Assembly (NCBI GenBank): GCA_020634165.1
Contig: JACKCF010000001.1
Coordinates: 1,922,001 to 1,986,000 of the forward strand
DNA: 64,000 nucleotides
Source: Anaerolineaceae bacterium
GTDB lineage: Bacteria > Chloroflexota > Anaerolineae > Aggregatilineales > Phototrophicaceae
Reading direction: 5' to 3'
Positions 53,670 through 61,839 of the stretch are shown in pieces. The notes under the pieces are model-generated. The model searched no databases. It saw only the letters and a program-made list of their open reading frames with translations, and was not told the DNA's origin. The stretch's first letter is position 1, and the number at the start of each line of letters is the position of its first letter. Position numbers and translations under genes: made by a program.

Positions 53670-55184
53670 CTAGGTTGTTGCGCCCTCGACCCAGATAGGC
53701 GAACTCCAGGCCCACTGGTTGTTATGCTGGCGCACACGAACGGTATACCAATCTCGTGTTGATGAAAGACTGCGATGGGCGAGGGCAAATCGCCTGCCTA
53801 GTTGGTGCTGCGGAATAGCCCGATGGAAGCAGACCGCCGGAGAAACGAACCCGCCAGTATAGAATGTGCGCGTGCCCGTCAATAGGTCGCCCAACTTGAC
53901 CGACTGCTGTTCACCGTTGATGATGGCCGTGATGCATGTCTCTGGCGTACCCTTGATTTTGAGCGTCATGCCCTCAGTTGCTGAGGTATGCAGCGCGGGA
54001 TTCTGGCGTGTCCGTGTCTGGATATGAACCTTGTCCTGGTCTGATAGCCTCAGCGTCGTATAGGCGAAAATGCCATCCTCGGGTTCATCTCTCGGATCGC
54101 ATCCCCGCAGATGTGGTTCGACCTTTATGAGCTGGCCATCCTCAATGCACAGTTCAACATTCCAGTCGAACGGTTCATCCAGCTCGGCCCAACCCATCTC
54201 AAATCGAACGTTATACACATCATCGGGCTGGTCATCTGGAAAAACACTTTCGCGATGGATGACGCGGTTGTTGTGCAGTACCTCAATATAATCAATCGCA
54301 TCGACGGCCTGCACATCGACTTCAATCCACCGCGCATCATCAGCCGGGCAGATGCTGCCTGTGACCTGGCCATTCACGCTGAATGCAAGCGAGAGATTGT
54401 CTCCAGTCAGGACGAAGGTCCGGCGCTGCTGAATAGCTTCCCAGATTGATTGGCGCGAAAGCGACTCGGACCAGACCCCCAGCCGACCGTATCCATAACT
54501 CCCAGGGAAAGCATTATGATGGTCAGTTGAGCCAACGACGCCGAAAACGTGCCCCTGCGCCCAACCATAATGTGCAGTGCTTTGCTCATGGCGCGGACCC
54601 ATCGCATGCAGGTAGGGATACGGGCCATCAGTGCTTTCCGATAGCCCATGAAACGAGAAAATTTCCACAACAGGCGACATCTCATTGCTGAAAGCGCCCC
54701 AGTTGATCCCTCGGTATCCACGCTTGTAACCGATGTGATGTGGAATAATGAAAGTCGGCGTCTCAATGCTGCGAATAGTCTCGCGCAGGGCTGGTAAATC
54801 CGGTGCGTCGATGATCTCAGCGTCTTTGCCATTCTGGTAATAGACGCAGTAGTCACCATACGTCATAGAGTGCCACTCAAAACTGGGGAACGTGACGAAT
54901 TTGCCATCTTGGTTGGCGGCCTCAATCTCTTGCAGATAGCCTTTCCAATTAGACTTGGCTTTGACGAATCCCTTTTCATGGTACTCAACCAGATATTCAA
55001 GCTGAGGATCATCCGTTGGTAAATCTGGCCAGACGGCATGAATAGTCACACTGGCGAAATCCAGTTGCAGTCGTGCATTATGGAGTGCATCAGCCAACGA
55101 GCCGCGCCCATAGCTTAAGCCACAGTGGTTATGAATGTCGCCATAATAGACGTTTAGGTCGCCGTAGCCGCTGGAAGAAGTCAT
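53670..55184 (-). CDS. DUF3604 (PHP-fold-like) metal-dependent hydrolase candidate
   Basis: 504 residues from ATG 55184; a longer frame begins at TTG 55229. The N-terminus VYYGDIHNHCGLSYGRGSLA with DFASVTIHAVWPD, plus HHIGYKRGYRG and VGSTDHHNAFPG further on, gives the scattered His/Asp ligands of the DUF3604/PHP-like fold. The family's reaction is not established. There is no signal peptide. The C-terminal third looks like a beta domain. A consensus promoter with an embedded palindrome drives it, divergent from the ROK gene. It precedes the sulfated-sugar importer, so a role in that pathway is inferred. Confidence 0.75.
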   Translation of the reverse strand: MTSSSGYGDLNVYYGDIHNHCGLSYGRGSLADALHNARLQLDFASVTIHAVWPDLPTDDPQLEYLVEYHEKGFVKAKSNWKGYLQEIEAANQDGKFVTFPSFEWHSMTYGDYCVYYQNGKDAEIIDAPDLPALRETIRSIETPTFIIPHHIGYKRGYRGINWGAFSNEMSPVVEIFSFHGLSESTDGPYPYLHAMGPRHEQSTAHYGWAQGHVFGVVGSTDHHNAFPGSYGYGRLGVWSESLSRQSIWEAIQQRRTFVLTGDNLSLAFSVNGQVTGSICPADDARWIEVDVQAVDAIDYIEVLHNNRVIHRESVFPDDQPDDVYNVRFEMGWAELDEPFDWNVELCIEDGQLIKVEPHLRGCDPRDEPEDGIFAYTTLRLSDQDKVHIQTRTRQNPALHTSATEGMTLKIKGTPETCITAIINGEQQSVKLGDLLTGTRTFYTGGFVSPAVCFHRAIPQHQLGRRFALAHRSLSSTRDWYTVRVRQHNNQWAWSSPIWVEGATT

Positions 55185-55238
55185 GTACTCACGTTCTTGT
55201 AGGAAAGTTAAACAAATCTTTTGGTACAATATACGTTG

Positions 55239-55266
55239 ATTATAACTTTTATAAAAAGTTTGTCAA
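55239..55266 (-). promoter_or_regulatory. Consensus promoter with ROK-type operator in its spacer
   Basis: On the minus strand TTGACA (55266-55261), 16-nt spacer, TATAAT (55244-55239): both boxes are perfect. AACTTTT-ATA-AAAAGTT (55244-55260) is an inverted repeat with 7-bp arms that fills the spacer. AT-rich TTT/AAA palindromes are typical of ROK repressors, and the ROK gene starts 26 bp away. Confidence 0.82.
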
Positions 55267-55285
55267 AAGTTTCCTGAAGTTTGCG

Positions 55286-56455
55286 ATGACGTCTCTACAT
55301 GCTTCTATCCTAAAAACCTTGTGGAAATCCCCTCAATCACTGGCGGATCTCCAGCGAGCGACGCCTGTTAGCCTGCCAACCTTGCGCAAAGCGATCCAGG
55401 AATTGACCAGTGAGCGCTGGATACGTGTCGTTGGTCAGGCGGATGCCAATGGTGGCAGACCCGCTATGCTCTTCGGCATTGATGACACCCGCTATTTACT
55501 TGTTGGCGTGCATATTCAGCTTCCGGGCCTGCGCCTGATTACGTCCGACCTCAACGGTCAGGTGATGCACGAAGAAACCCTTTTCGAGCGCATCCGGCCA
55601 ACCCCTAACGAAGTCATCGAAGCCATTGAGACCTATGTTTCGGAAATCCGATCTTGCTATCCCGATCAGCAGCTTGTTGGCCTGGGTATCGCGGCACCAG
55701 GTTTTACCCATCCCATAACAGGCGATATCATCTCCGTTGGGCGTGTCCCCGGCTGGGATGACTTTCCTATCTGTCAGCGGTTGCAGAACAGCCTGGGCAT
55801 ACCCGCTGTGATCGCGAATGATGTTGATTGCATGGCATTTGCAGAGTTTCATGAATCGGGCAGATCATTCACGGAGAATTTTATCTTCGTGGGCCTTGAT
55901 GAAGGCGTGAAAATCAGCATGTTCCTCAATGGCGCGCTCTATAAGGGATCATTTGGCAATACAGGCCTTATCCGTACCAAATTTCTCCATGTCCCATCTC
56001 TGGAATCCCAGGATCACAATCTGGAAGAGATCATCACAATAACGGGTATCAATCGCATTTTTGAAGAACTTGTAGGCAAACTGCCGCCCGCTGAACAGGA
56101 TCGATATGCTGAATTAATGGCCTTGTCACACCGCAAACGCTTGAGGCGTATTCTTCAGGCCGATCATAATGAATTTCCATTGTGTGTAACGATCATGCAG
56201 CAGCTCAGGGCAGTCCTCGCCGTCGTCATTGCCAATACAATCTATATCTTGCAACCCGATCATGTCGTGTTGGGTGGAATGCTTGGTGCCATGTCACCGA
56301 AGGCTTTCGCTGATCTTCGCAGGGGGGTTTATGCCTATCTGCCGGAGCTTTTTGCCAATCACATCGATATGCAGCAATCACAGTTCCATTCGCCCAATAT
56401 GAGCGCCGTTGGCGCGATCTATCACCTGATAGATGACTTGATGTTCGCCGAGTGA
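55286..56455 (+). CDS. ROK-family transcriptional repressor (NagC/XylR type)
   Basis: 389 residues from ATG 55286. Residues 1-70 are a winged helix (SLPTLRKAIQELTSERWIRV, GGRPAMLFGI). The rest is the ROK sugar-kinase fold (LVGLGIAAPGFTHPITGDII, VIANDVDCMAFAEF). The zinc-binding CxCGxxGC motif of many ROK kinases is missing and the ATP motif is not intact, so it is a regulator rather than a kinase. It is divergent from the DUF3604 gene and shares its control region. An open frame upstream to 55073 overlaps that gene and is not used. The effector is probably a sugar of this locus. Confidence 0.87.
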   Translation: MTSLHASILKTLWKSPQSLADLQRATPVSLPTLRKAIQELTSERWIRVVGQADANGGRPAMLFGIDDTRYLLVGVHIQLPGLRLITSDLNGQVMHEETLFERIRPTPNEVIEAIETYVSEIRSCYPDQQLVGLGIAAPGFTHPITGDIISVGRVPGWDDFPICQRLQNSLGIPAVIANDVDCMAFAEFHESGRSFTENFIFVGLDEGVKISMFLNGALYKGSFGNTGLIRTKFLHVPSLESQDHNLEEIITITGINRIFEELVGKLPPAEQDRYAELMALSHRKRLRRILQADHNEFPLCVTIMQQLRAVLAVVIANTIYILQPDHVVLGGMLGAMSPKAFADLRRGVYAYLPELFANHIDMQQSQFHSPNMSAVGAIYHLIDDLMFAE

Positions 56456-56582
56456 TGACGTCTTAAATATCCTGGTCGCATAATAGAACAACTCGGTACC
56501 TACCGTCTCGTTAAAGCTCACCTCTGTATATCAACTCACATAAGTCTAATCCCCTAAATTTATGGGCATATTCTCCCATCGC

Positions 56583-56656
56583 TTGACATTCCTGCAAAGC
56601 AGATTTACTCTAGACCATATAGTCTAGAACGATCAGTCTAGAATATTCAGTCTAGA
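56583..56656 (+). promoter_or_regulatory. TetR promoter with four TCTAGA boxes at 14-bp spacing
   Basis: TTGACA (56583-56588), 17-nt spacer, TACTCT (56606-56611). TCTAGA occurs at 56609, 56623, 56637 and 56651, each exactly 14 bp after the last. The first two form TCTAGAC-CATATA-GTCTAGA; the last three read AGTCTAGA in direct repeat. The array runs from the -10 box to 30 bp before the ATG at 56686. Confidence 0.85.
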
Positions 56657-56685
56657 GTTAATTCAAGCCATTGAAGGAGCTGCCT

Positions 56686-57315
56686 ATGAATGAAAAACAA
56701 GCCGAGCGACGCAAGGAAATCCTGGCGGTAGCCCTGCAAGCCTTTCGCGAGAGAGGTTACGACAAGACCAGCATGGATGATGTAGTCGAGGCGACTGGAC
56801 TGAGTAAGGGCACGATTTACTGGTATTTCAAAAACAAGCAGGAACTGTTCTTTGCCCTCATGGAATATGTCATCAACCAGTTCTTTGAAGATTTTGAAAC
56901 AGTATTCTCAACAGCCCTGGAAATGACTCCGACAGCAGCCATTGTTGCATTATTTGAAACCTGCGATGCCATGCTCGATACAAATCCCAAGATCGCTAAC
57001 TTTACCTTGGATTTCATGCTGCAAGCCCTGCATTATCCGGAAATGAGACAGCAATATGCAGGCTACTATGCACGGTATATCGAGGAATTGGCGTCCATCA
57101 TTCAGCGCGGTGTGGATACTGACGAATTTCTTCAGGTAGATGCCCATGCCGTATCAGTGGTGCTCATCGGGCTGTTGGATGGCATCATGCTGCAAGCCCT
57201 CATCAGTGATGAAATTGATCTCGAATGGCGCTGGCAGCGCCGCAAAATCCTTGATGTGGCTAAAACGCTCTTTTTGAATGGATTGGGGAAGGGGAGTATA
57301 CCTGATGGCCAATGA
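56686..57315 (+). CDS. TetR-family regulator of the ABC-2 exporter operon
   Basis: 209 residues from ATG 56686, with GAAGGAG 6 nt upstream. Residues 8-55 form the TetR HTH (RRKEILAVALQAFRERGYDK, then LSKGTIYWYFKNKQELF). The remaining residues are the helical ligand pocket with no readable ligand. The stop overlaps the start of the first ATPase gene by 11 nt, so regulator and exporter are one transcript. The TCTAGA array before it makes autorepression very likely. In enterobacteria the related exporter ybhFSR is also led by a TetR gene (cecR). Confidence 0.9.
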   Translation: MNEKQAERRKEILAVALQAFRERGYDKTSMDDVVEATGLSKGTIYWYFKNKQELFFALMEYVINQFFEDFETVFSTALEMTPTAAIVALFETCDAMLDTNPKIANFTLDFMLQALHYPEMRQQYAGYYARYIEELASIIQRGVDTDEFLQVDAHAVSVVLIGLLDGIMLQALISDEIDLEWRWQRRKILDVAKTLFLNGLGKGSIPDGQ

Positions 57316-58261
57316 CACGATGATCGATATCCAGAGCGTGAGCCGCAGCTTTCGCCAGACTCTGGCCGTCGATTCCATCACTTTAAGCATCCGGCGCGGT
57401 GAGTTATTTGGCATTGTCGGGCCAGATGGCGCTGGTAAATCAACTTTGCTGCGCATGATGGCCGCCATCTTGAATCCAACCGGCGGCACGATTGCCATTG
57501 CTGGTCACGACAGCGTCAAAGATGCCGAAGATATCAAGTCCATAATGGGTTACATGCCGCAGGGCTTCGGGCTGTATACCGATTTATCCGTGCAGGAGAA
57601 CCTGCGCTTTACTGCCGATGTCTATGGCGTGACTGGCGCCCAACTGGAGAAGCGCCTGCCAGTGCTGTACGAATTCACAGACCTGGCATCCTTCAAGGAT
57701 TATCAGGCTGGCAAACTCAGCGGTGGCATGAAGAAAAAACTGGCCCTGGCCTGCGCTATTATTCATGAACCGCCGCTGCTTCTGCTCGATGAACCAACAA
57801 CAGGCGTGGATCCGGTGGCTCGGCGGGGCTTCTGGGATTTGCTCTCCGGCCTCCATGCCCAGGGAACAACCACTGTTGTCAGCACCCCCTACATGGACGA
57901 AGCTGAGCGCTGTAATCGTGTGGCGCTGCTCTACAACGGGCGCGTACTGGCCTGTGATTCACCGAGCGCCATCAAGGCCAGGGTGCCAGGGGCCGTATTG
58001 GCCCTCACTTCCTCGGATAACCGACGTTTGGCCCCGCTTTTGCTGGGTCTGTCGGGCGTAATTGATATTCAAACCTACGGCAACCTGTTGAACATCATCG
58101 TGACCGACCGCGACACTGTACGGTCGCGAATATTGGATTTATTAGATAGCGAGCAAATCGACGATTACACACTGGAGGATGCGCCGATGCGAATGGAAGA
58201 AGCCTTCATTTATCTCGTCAACCATGCAGAGGGCGCCTTGCCGGAGGAAGTGGCCTCATGA
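57305..58261 (+). CDS. ABC-2 exporter ATPase, first copy
   Basis: 318 residues from ATG 57305 (GGGGAG 8 nt upstream). Walker A is GPDGAGKST near residue 41, with Asp where Asn is usual. The signature is LSGGMKKKL, and Walker B LLLLDEPTTGVDP. The switch-loop residue normally His is Pro here (STPYMDEAE). It belongs to the DrrA/CcmA-type exporter ATPases. It overlaps the following permease gene by 4 nt. A second, separate ATPase closes the operon, so the working pump may use two different ATPases. Confidence 0.9.
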   Translation: MANDTMIDIQSVSRSFRQTLAVDSITLSIRRGELFGIVGPDGAGKSTLLRMMAAILNPTGGTIAIAGHDSVKDAEDIKSIMGYMPQGFGLYTDLSVQENLRFTADVYGVTGAQLEKRLPVLYEFTDLASFKDYQAGKLSGGMKKKLALACAIIHEPPLLLLDEPTTGVDPVARRGFWDLLSGLHAQGTTTVVSTPYMDEAERCNRVALLYNGRVLACDSPSAIKARVPGAVLALTSSDNRRLAPLLLGLSGVIDIQTYGNLLNIIVTDRDTVRSRILDLLDSEQIDDYTLEDAPMRMEEAFIYLVNHAEGALPEEVAS

Positions 58262-59478
58262 ACCTACGCCATATGTTCGCCCTGGCGCGTAAGGAGTTCT
58301 ATCATATCGTACGCGATCCTGGCACATTCTTGCTGGTGACAGTCGGCCCCGTTTTTTTGATGATCGTCTTCACCTACATGCTGACGTCAGAGGTCAAGAA
58401 CGCGCCGGTTGGCGTTATCGACCACGCCCACAACGATGCCAGCGCGGAACTTATCGACCGGATAGAGGCTGATCCTGTCACACGAATCGCGGCCTACTAT
58501 GAGAGCGTCGACGCCACCGATCTTGATTTTCAGCGGGGCGACATTGTCGCAGCCGTAGAGATTCCAGAAAACTACGGTCAGTTCTCCTTACTGGGTGATG
58601 TGCCGACCGTTCACATGATTGTAGATGGCATGGAACCCACTTCCGCTGAACAGGTCCTGGAGACTGTCTACACCATCGCTGACGAGCACACGCGCGATCT
58701 GGCCGGAGACGCCCTCAGTGGATTTGGCCTGGATTCCTCGCTGCTTGATCTGCCCATTAATGTTGAAACCGAAACGCTCTTTAACCCCGATTTGCGCAGT
58801 ATTGTCGATTTTTACCCTGGCTTGATGGGCATGATGCTCACGCTGCCTGCGCTGGCGTTGGCACTTTCTCTGGCAAAGGAAGCCGAAAACGGCACCCTAG
58901 AGCAGCTTGTCGCCAGTCCGGTCGATAAGCGCGCCTTGCTGGCCGGGAAGATGCTCCCATATTTGGTTTTCGGCATGATCGATGTTGTGATCTTGTTCAT
59001 CATGGGGCAGGTCGCCTACAGCGTACCCTTTAGAGGCTCACTGCTGGAGTATATGCTGGTGGCGCTGCTGTTCAATATGGCGAATCTGGGTCTGGCGCTC
59101 TTGATTGCGGTATTTGTACGGAGCCAGCAGGTGGCCATTATCGTTGCCTTTCTGGTGTTTTTTGTACCGCCATTCTTTCTGTCCGGGATGTTCTTCCCGG
59201 CGGATGCCATGCCCTTCATCGTGCAACTAGAGATGGTTGAATTTCCGTCGATGCATTATGTCTCCCTGGCCAAAGCCATTTTCTTGCAGGGCACCTCGAT
59301 CCGGGATTTGCTGTTCAACTTTGTGATCCTGGCGATTTTGGGAATCGAATTGTTTGAGATCGCTGCCTTCATCTTCCGCAAGAAAATCATCGTCACCGTT
59401 CCCTGGCGCAAATGGTTTAACCGTGATGAGAAGCGCCAATCACTCACACAACAGCCTATCGCCCAATCGCGCGGTTGA
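58258..59478 (+). CDS. ABC-2 exporter permease, first copy (YbhS/YbhR type)
   Basis: 406 residues. One N-terminal helix (FLLVTVGPVFLMIVFTYML) is followed by an outside domain of about 150 residues, then five helices. The cytoplasmic turn LEQLVASPVDKRALLAGKML is the usual ABC-2 coupling segment. The protein ends in a polar tail. It begins inside the end of the ATPase gene (ATGA). It probably pairs with the next permease to expel a drug-like or lipid-like compound; the cargo is unknown. Confidence 0.88.
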   Translation: MNLRHMFALARKEFYHIVRDPGTFLLVTVGPVFLMIVFTYMLTSEVKNAPVGVIDHAHNDASAELIDRIEADPVTRIAAYYESVDATDLDFQRGDIVAAVEIPENYGQFSLLGDVPTVHMIVDGMEPTSAEQVLETVYTIADEHTRDLAGDALSGFGLDSSLLDLPINVETETLFNPDLRSIVDFYPGLMGMMLTLPALALALSLAKEAENGTLEQLVASPVDKRALLAGKMLPYLVFGMIDVVILFIMGQVAYSVPFRGSLLEYMLVALLFNMANLGLALLIAVFVRSQQVAIIVAFLVFFVPPFFLSGMFFPADAMPFIVQLEMVEFPSMHYVSLAKAIFLQGTSIRDLLFNFVILAILGIELFEIAAFIFRKKIIVTVPWRKWFNRDEKRQSLTQQPIAQSRG

Positions 59479-59492
59479 GGGAGGATCATCTC

Positions 59493-60638
59493 ATGAAAAG
59501 TACAATCAACCGCACGCTCGACATCGCCTGGAAAGAACTGCTCCACATGCGCAAAGATCGCGTCCTGCTGCCGTTCCTGGTGATCGGCTTTCTGCTGGAG
59601 CTGACTTTCGTCGCCTGGGCGACATCACAGCCAATAGACAACCTCAATATGGCTGTCGTCGATTTGGATCAATCGGAGCAGAGTGCTGCCCTTGTCGCCG
59701 CGCTTGATGCCACCGATACCCTCACGCTGCGCCATGAGGTAGCCGACGAAGCCACCGCCATCGAAGCGATGGATCAGGTCAACACGGTGCTGACTCCCCA
59801 CGCCAATACCATCCTGACGTTGGTCATTCCAGCAGGCTTTGGCGACACCTTAACCAGTGGCGGACAGCCTGATGTCCGCATCATCCTCAATGGCGCCGAG
59901 TCTGTCTCTGCACGAGAAGCTCGGCGGGTCGCTGAACAGACCATTCTTGAACAAGGGATGCGTGTTCGTTTCAACATGGAACCAGCCGACTATGAAGATC
60001 AACTGCCACAGGTCACGGTCAAATATAACGAAGACCTGGAACGAAGCTGGTACACATTGCCAGGAGAAGCCGCCTTAATCTTCTATATGGTGACGATGGC
60101 ATTGGCCGCCCTGGCGATCTCCCGTGAACGTGAATGGGGGACCTATGAGCAGTTGCGAGTCATGCCGTTCCGTTCAGTGGAAGTCATCCTCGGCAAGGCC
60201 CTCAGCCCGATGCTGGTCGGATATGTCTTGTTTTTGTCTGTACTTGCGCTGATGACCCTGGTATTTGGTGTGCCGTTGCGCGGGTCCCTGCCATTGCTGC
60301 TGATCGTCGCCGTGCTCTATCTCCTTGCAGAGATGGGCAAAGGCGTCTTGCTCAGTATGATGGCCCGCACCCAATTGCAGGCTGTTCTACTGGTATTTGT
60401 GCTGGTAATGGTAGATTTGATCTTTAGTGGCTATGCCGTCGCTGTCGAAACGCTGCCGCAGCTCGTCCAGACCATCGCCAACTTCATACCGATTCGTCAC
60501 TGGCTGGTGATATTGCGCGGTGTCATGCTCAAAAATGCCGGATTGGATGTTCTCTGGCCGCACATCGTCGCGCTGATCGCGATTGGCGCGGTCATCATCA
60601 TATTTACCGCTTGGCAATATCGCCGCAATGCTAGTTGA
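59493..60638 (+). CDS. ABC-2 exporter permease, second copy (YbhS/YbhR type)
   Basis: 381 residues from ATG 59493 (GAGG 8 nt upstream; a longer frame from TTG 59475 lies over that site). The layout matches the first copy: one helix (LLPFLVIGFLLELTFVAWA), a large outside domain, then about five helices. The coupling turn is YEQLRVMPFRSVEVILGKAL. The two permeases are clearly paralogous but diverged, which supports a heterodimeric channel. Confidence 0.88.
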   Translation: MKSTINRTLDIAWKELLHMRKDRVLLPFLVIGFLLELTFVAWATSQPIDNLNMAVVDLDQSEQSAALVAALDATDTLTLRHEVADEATAIEAMDQVNTVLTPHANTILTLVIPAGFGDTLTSGGQPDVRIILNGAESVSAREARRVAEQTILEQGMRVRFNMEPADYEDQLPQVTVKYNEDLERSWYTLPGEAALIFYMVTMALAALAISREREWGTYEQLRVMPFRSVEVILGKALSPMLVGYVLFLSVLALMTLVFGVPLRGSLPLLLIVAVLYLLAEMGKGVLLSMMARTQLQAVLLVFVLVMVDLIFSGYAVAVETLPQLVQTIANFIPIRHWLVILRGVMLKNAGLDVLWPHIVALIAIGAVIIIFTAWQYRRNAS

Positions 60639-60654
60639 AGCTGGAGATTAGAAA

Positions 60655-61587
60655 ATGTTAGCGACTTCCGTAAATCATCTCACACGACGTTTCGGATCAT
60701 TCACAGCGGTAAATGGCATCAGCTTTGAAGTACCGGAAGGGCAGGTGTTTGGCTTCCTGGGGCCGAATGGCTCTGGCAAAACGACGACGATTCGCATGTT
60801 GCTCGGCCTCTTGCAGCCGTCTGATGGAACAGCGACGGTGCTTGGCCAGGATATCAGCCGTGCTGGCAATGAACTCAGAGAGCAGTTGGGCTACATGTCG
60901 CAGAAGTTCTCACTCTACCGTGACCTGACCGTGGTGGAGAACCTGCGCTTTTTTGGCAAAGGGTACGGCCTTAGCAATGCCACCCTTCGCCAACGCATCG
61001 AGGAAGTGATCGGCATTACGGGCCTTCAAGGTCAGGAGAACACGCCGACAAAAAATCTGTCGGGCGGGTGGGCGCAGCGCCTTGCGCTCAGTGCCGCGAT
61101 CCTGCACAAACCGCAGCTCATTTTTCTCGACGAACCCACTGCTGGCGTCGACCCAATCCAGCGCCGTGCTTTCTGGGGCCTCTTATACGACCTGGCCCGG
61201 ACCGATGTCACGATCTTTGTGACGACACACTACATGGACGAAGCTGAGCACTGTGAAAACCTGGCCTTCATCTATTTTGGGGACATCATCGCCAGAGGTG
61301 CGCCTCACGATATTGTGGAATCCACGCTGCCAGAGCATGTCCTGGCGATTGAAACCCGCGATCCTGTCCAGACACTGCACGCCATTCGCAACCTGAAGCA
61401 GGGCGGGGTGCTGGATGCTGACGGCGTCTCCTTATTTGGCGCCGAGGTGCATGTCAATATTCAGGACCCTGATTTGGCCAAGTCGGTGCTTGCCCAAAAT
61501 GGCATTGATATGCAGCGCACATATGCGGCCCGCCCATCGCTGGAGGATGCCTTCATCGCCCTGGTAGATCGTGTGGACACGAAGTAA
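60655..61587 (+). CDS. ABC-2 exporter ATPase, second copy
   Basis: 310 residues. Walker A is GPNGSGKTT, the signature LSGGWAQRL, Walker B LIFLDEPTAGVDP, and the switch histidine is present in TTHYMDEAE. This copy therefore looks catalytically complete, whereas the first lacks the histidine. That resembles asymmetric exporters with one weak and one strong ATP site. In YbhF of enteric bacteria both ATPases are fused in one chain; here they flank the permease genes. A hairpin terminator lies about 70 nt downstream. Confidence 0.9.
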   Translation: MLATSVNHLTRRFGSFTAVNGISFEVPEGQVFGFLGPNGSGKTTTIRMLLGLLQPSDGTATVLGQDISRAGNELREQLGYMSQKFSLYRDLTVVENLRFFGKGYGLSNATLRQRIEEVIGITGLQGQENTPTKNLSGGWAQRLALSAAILHKPQLIFLDEPTAGVDPIQRRAFWGLLYDLARTDVTIFVTTHYMDEAEHCENLAFIYFGDIIARGAPHDIVESTLPEHVLAIETRDPVQTLHAIRNLKQGGVLDADGVSLFGAEVHVNIQDPDLAKSVLAQNGIDMQRTYAARPSLEDAFIALVDRVDTK

Positions 61588-61655
61588 ACAGCGCATTTCT
61601 ATAGGGCGTGTTCTGCTTTGAGTTTGGCCACTTCAACGCGCTCCTGAAGCGATAA

Positions 61656-61693
61656 AATAGCCATTTCTCAGCATCACTTGAGGAATGGCTATT
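61656..61693 (+). terminator. Hairpin after the exporter operon, copy 2 of a repeated element
   Basis: AATAGCCATTTCTCAG (61656-61671) pairs with TTGAGGAATGGCTATT (61678-61693), using two G-U pairs. The arms equal those of the minus-strand element at 19670-19707 except for one base. Both lie some 55-70 nt behind the last gene of an operon, in the same orientation to it. Confidence 0.65.
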
Positions 61694-61752
61694 CTGTTGA
61701 TCCTAAGAAACGCATCCAGTCCCACGAACGCTTTGCCCAGCCGCAATCTTAT

Positions 61753-61781
61753 TTGTAAAAGAAAACAGACCTGTCTATAAT
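61753..61781 (+). promoter_or_regulatory. Sigma70-like promoter of the peptide-type binding protein
   Basis: TTGTAA (61753-61758), 17-nt spacer, perfect TATAAT (61776-61781), 58 bp before ATG 61840. Confidence 0.68.
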
Positions 61782-61839
61782 CCTCCCAACCTTTCCCAAC
61801 CTTATCCTTTATATCGACAACTGAATTGGGGGCAGAGTT

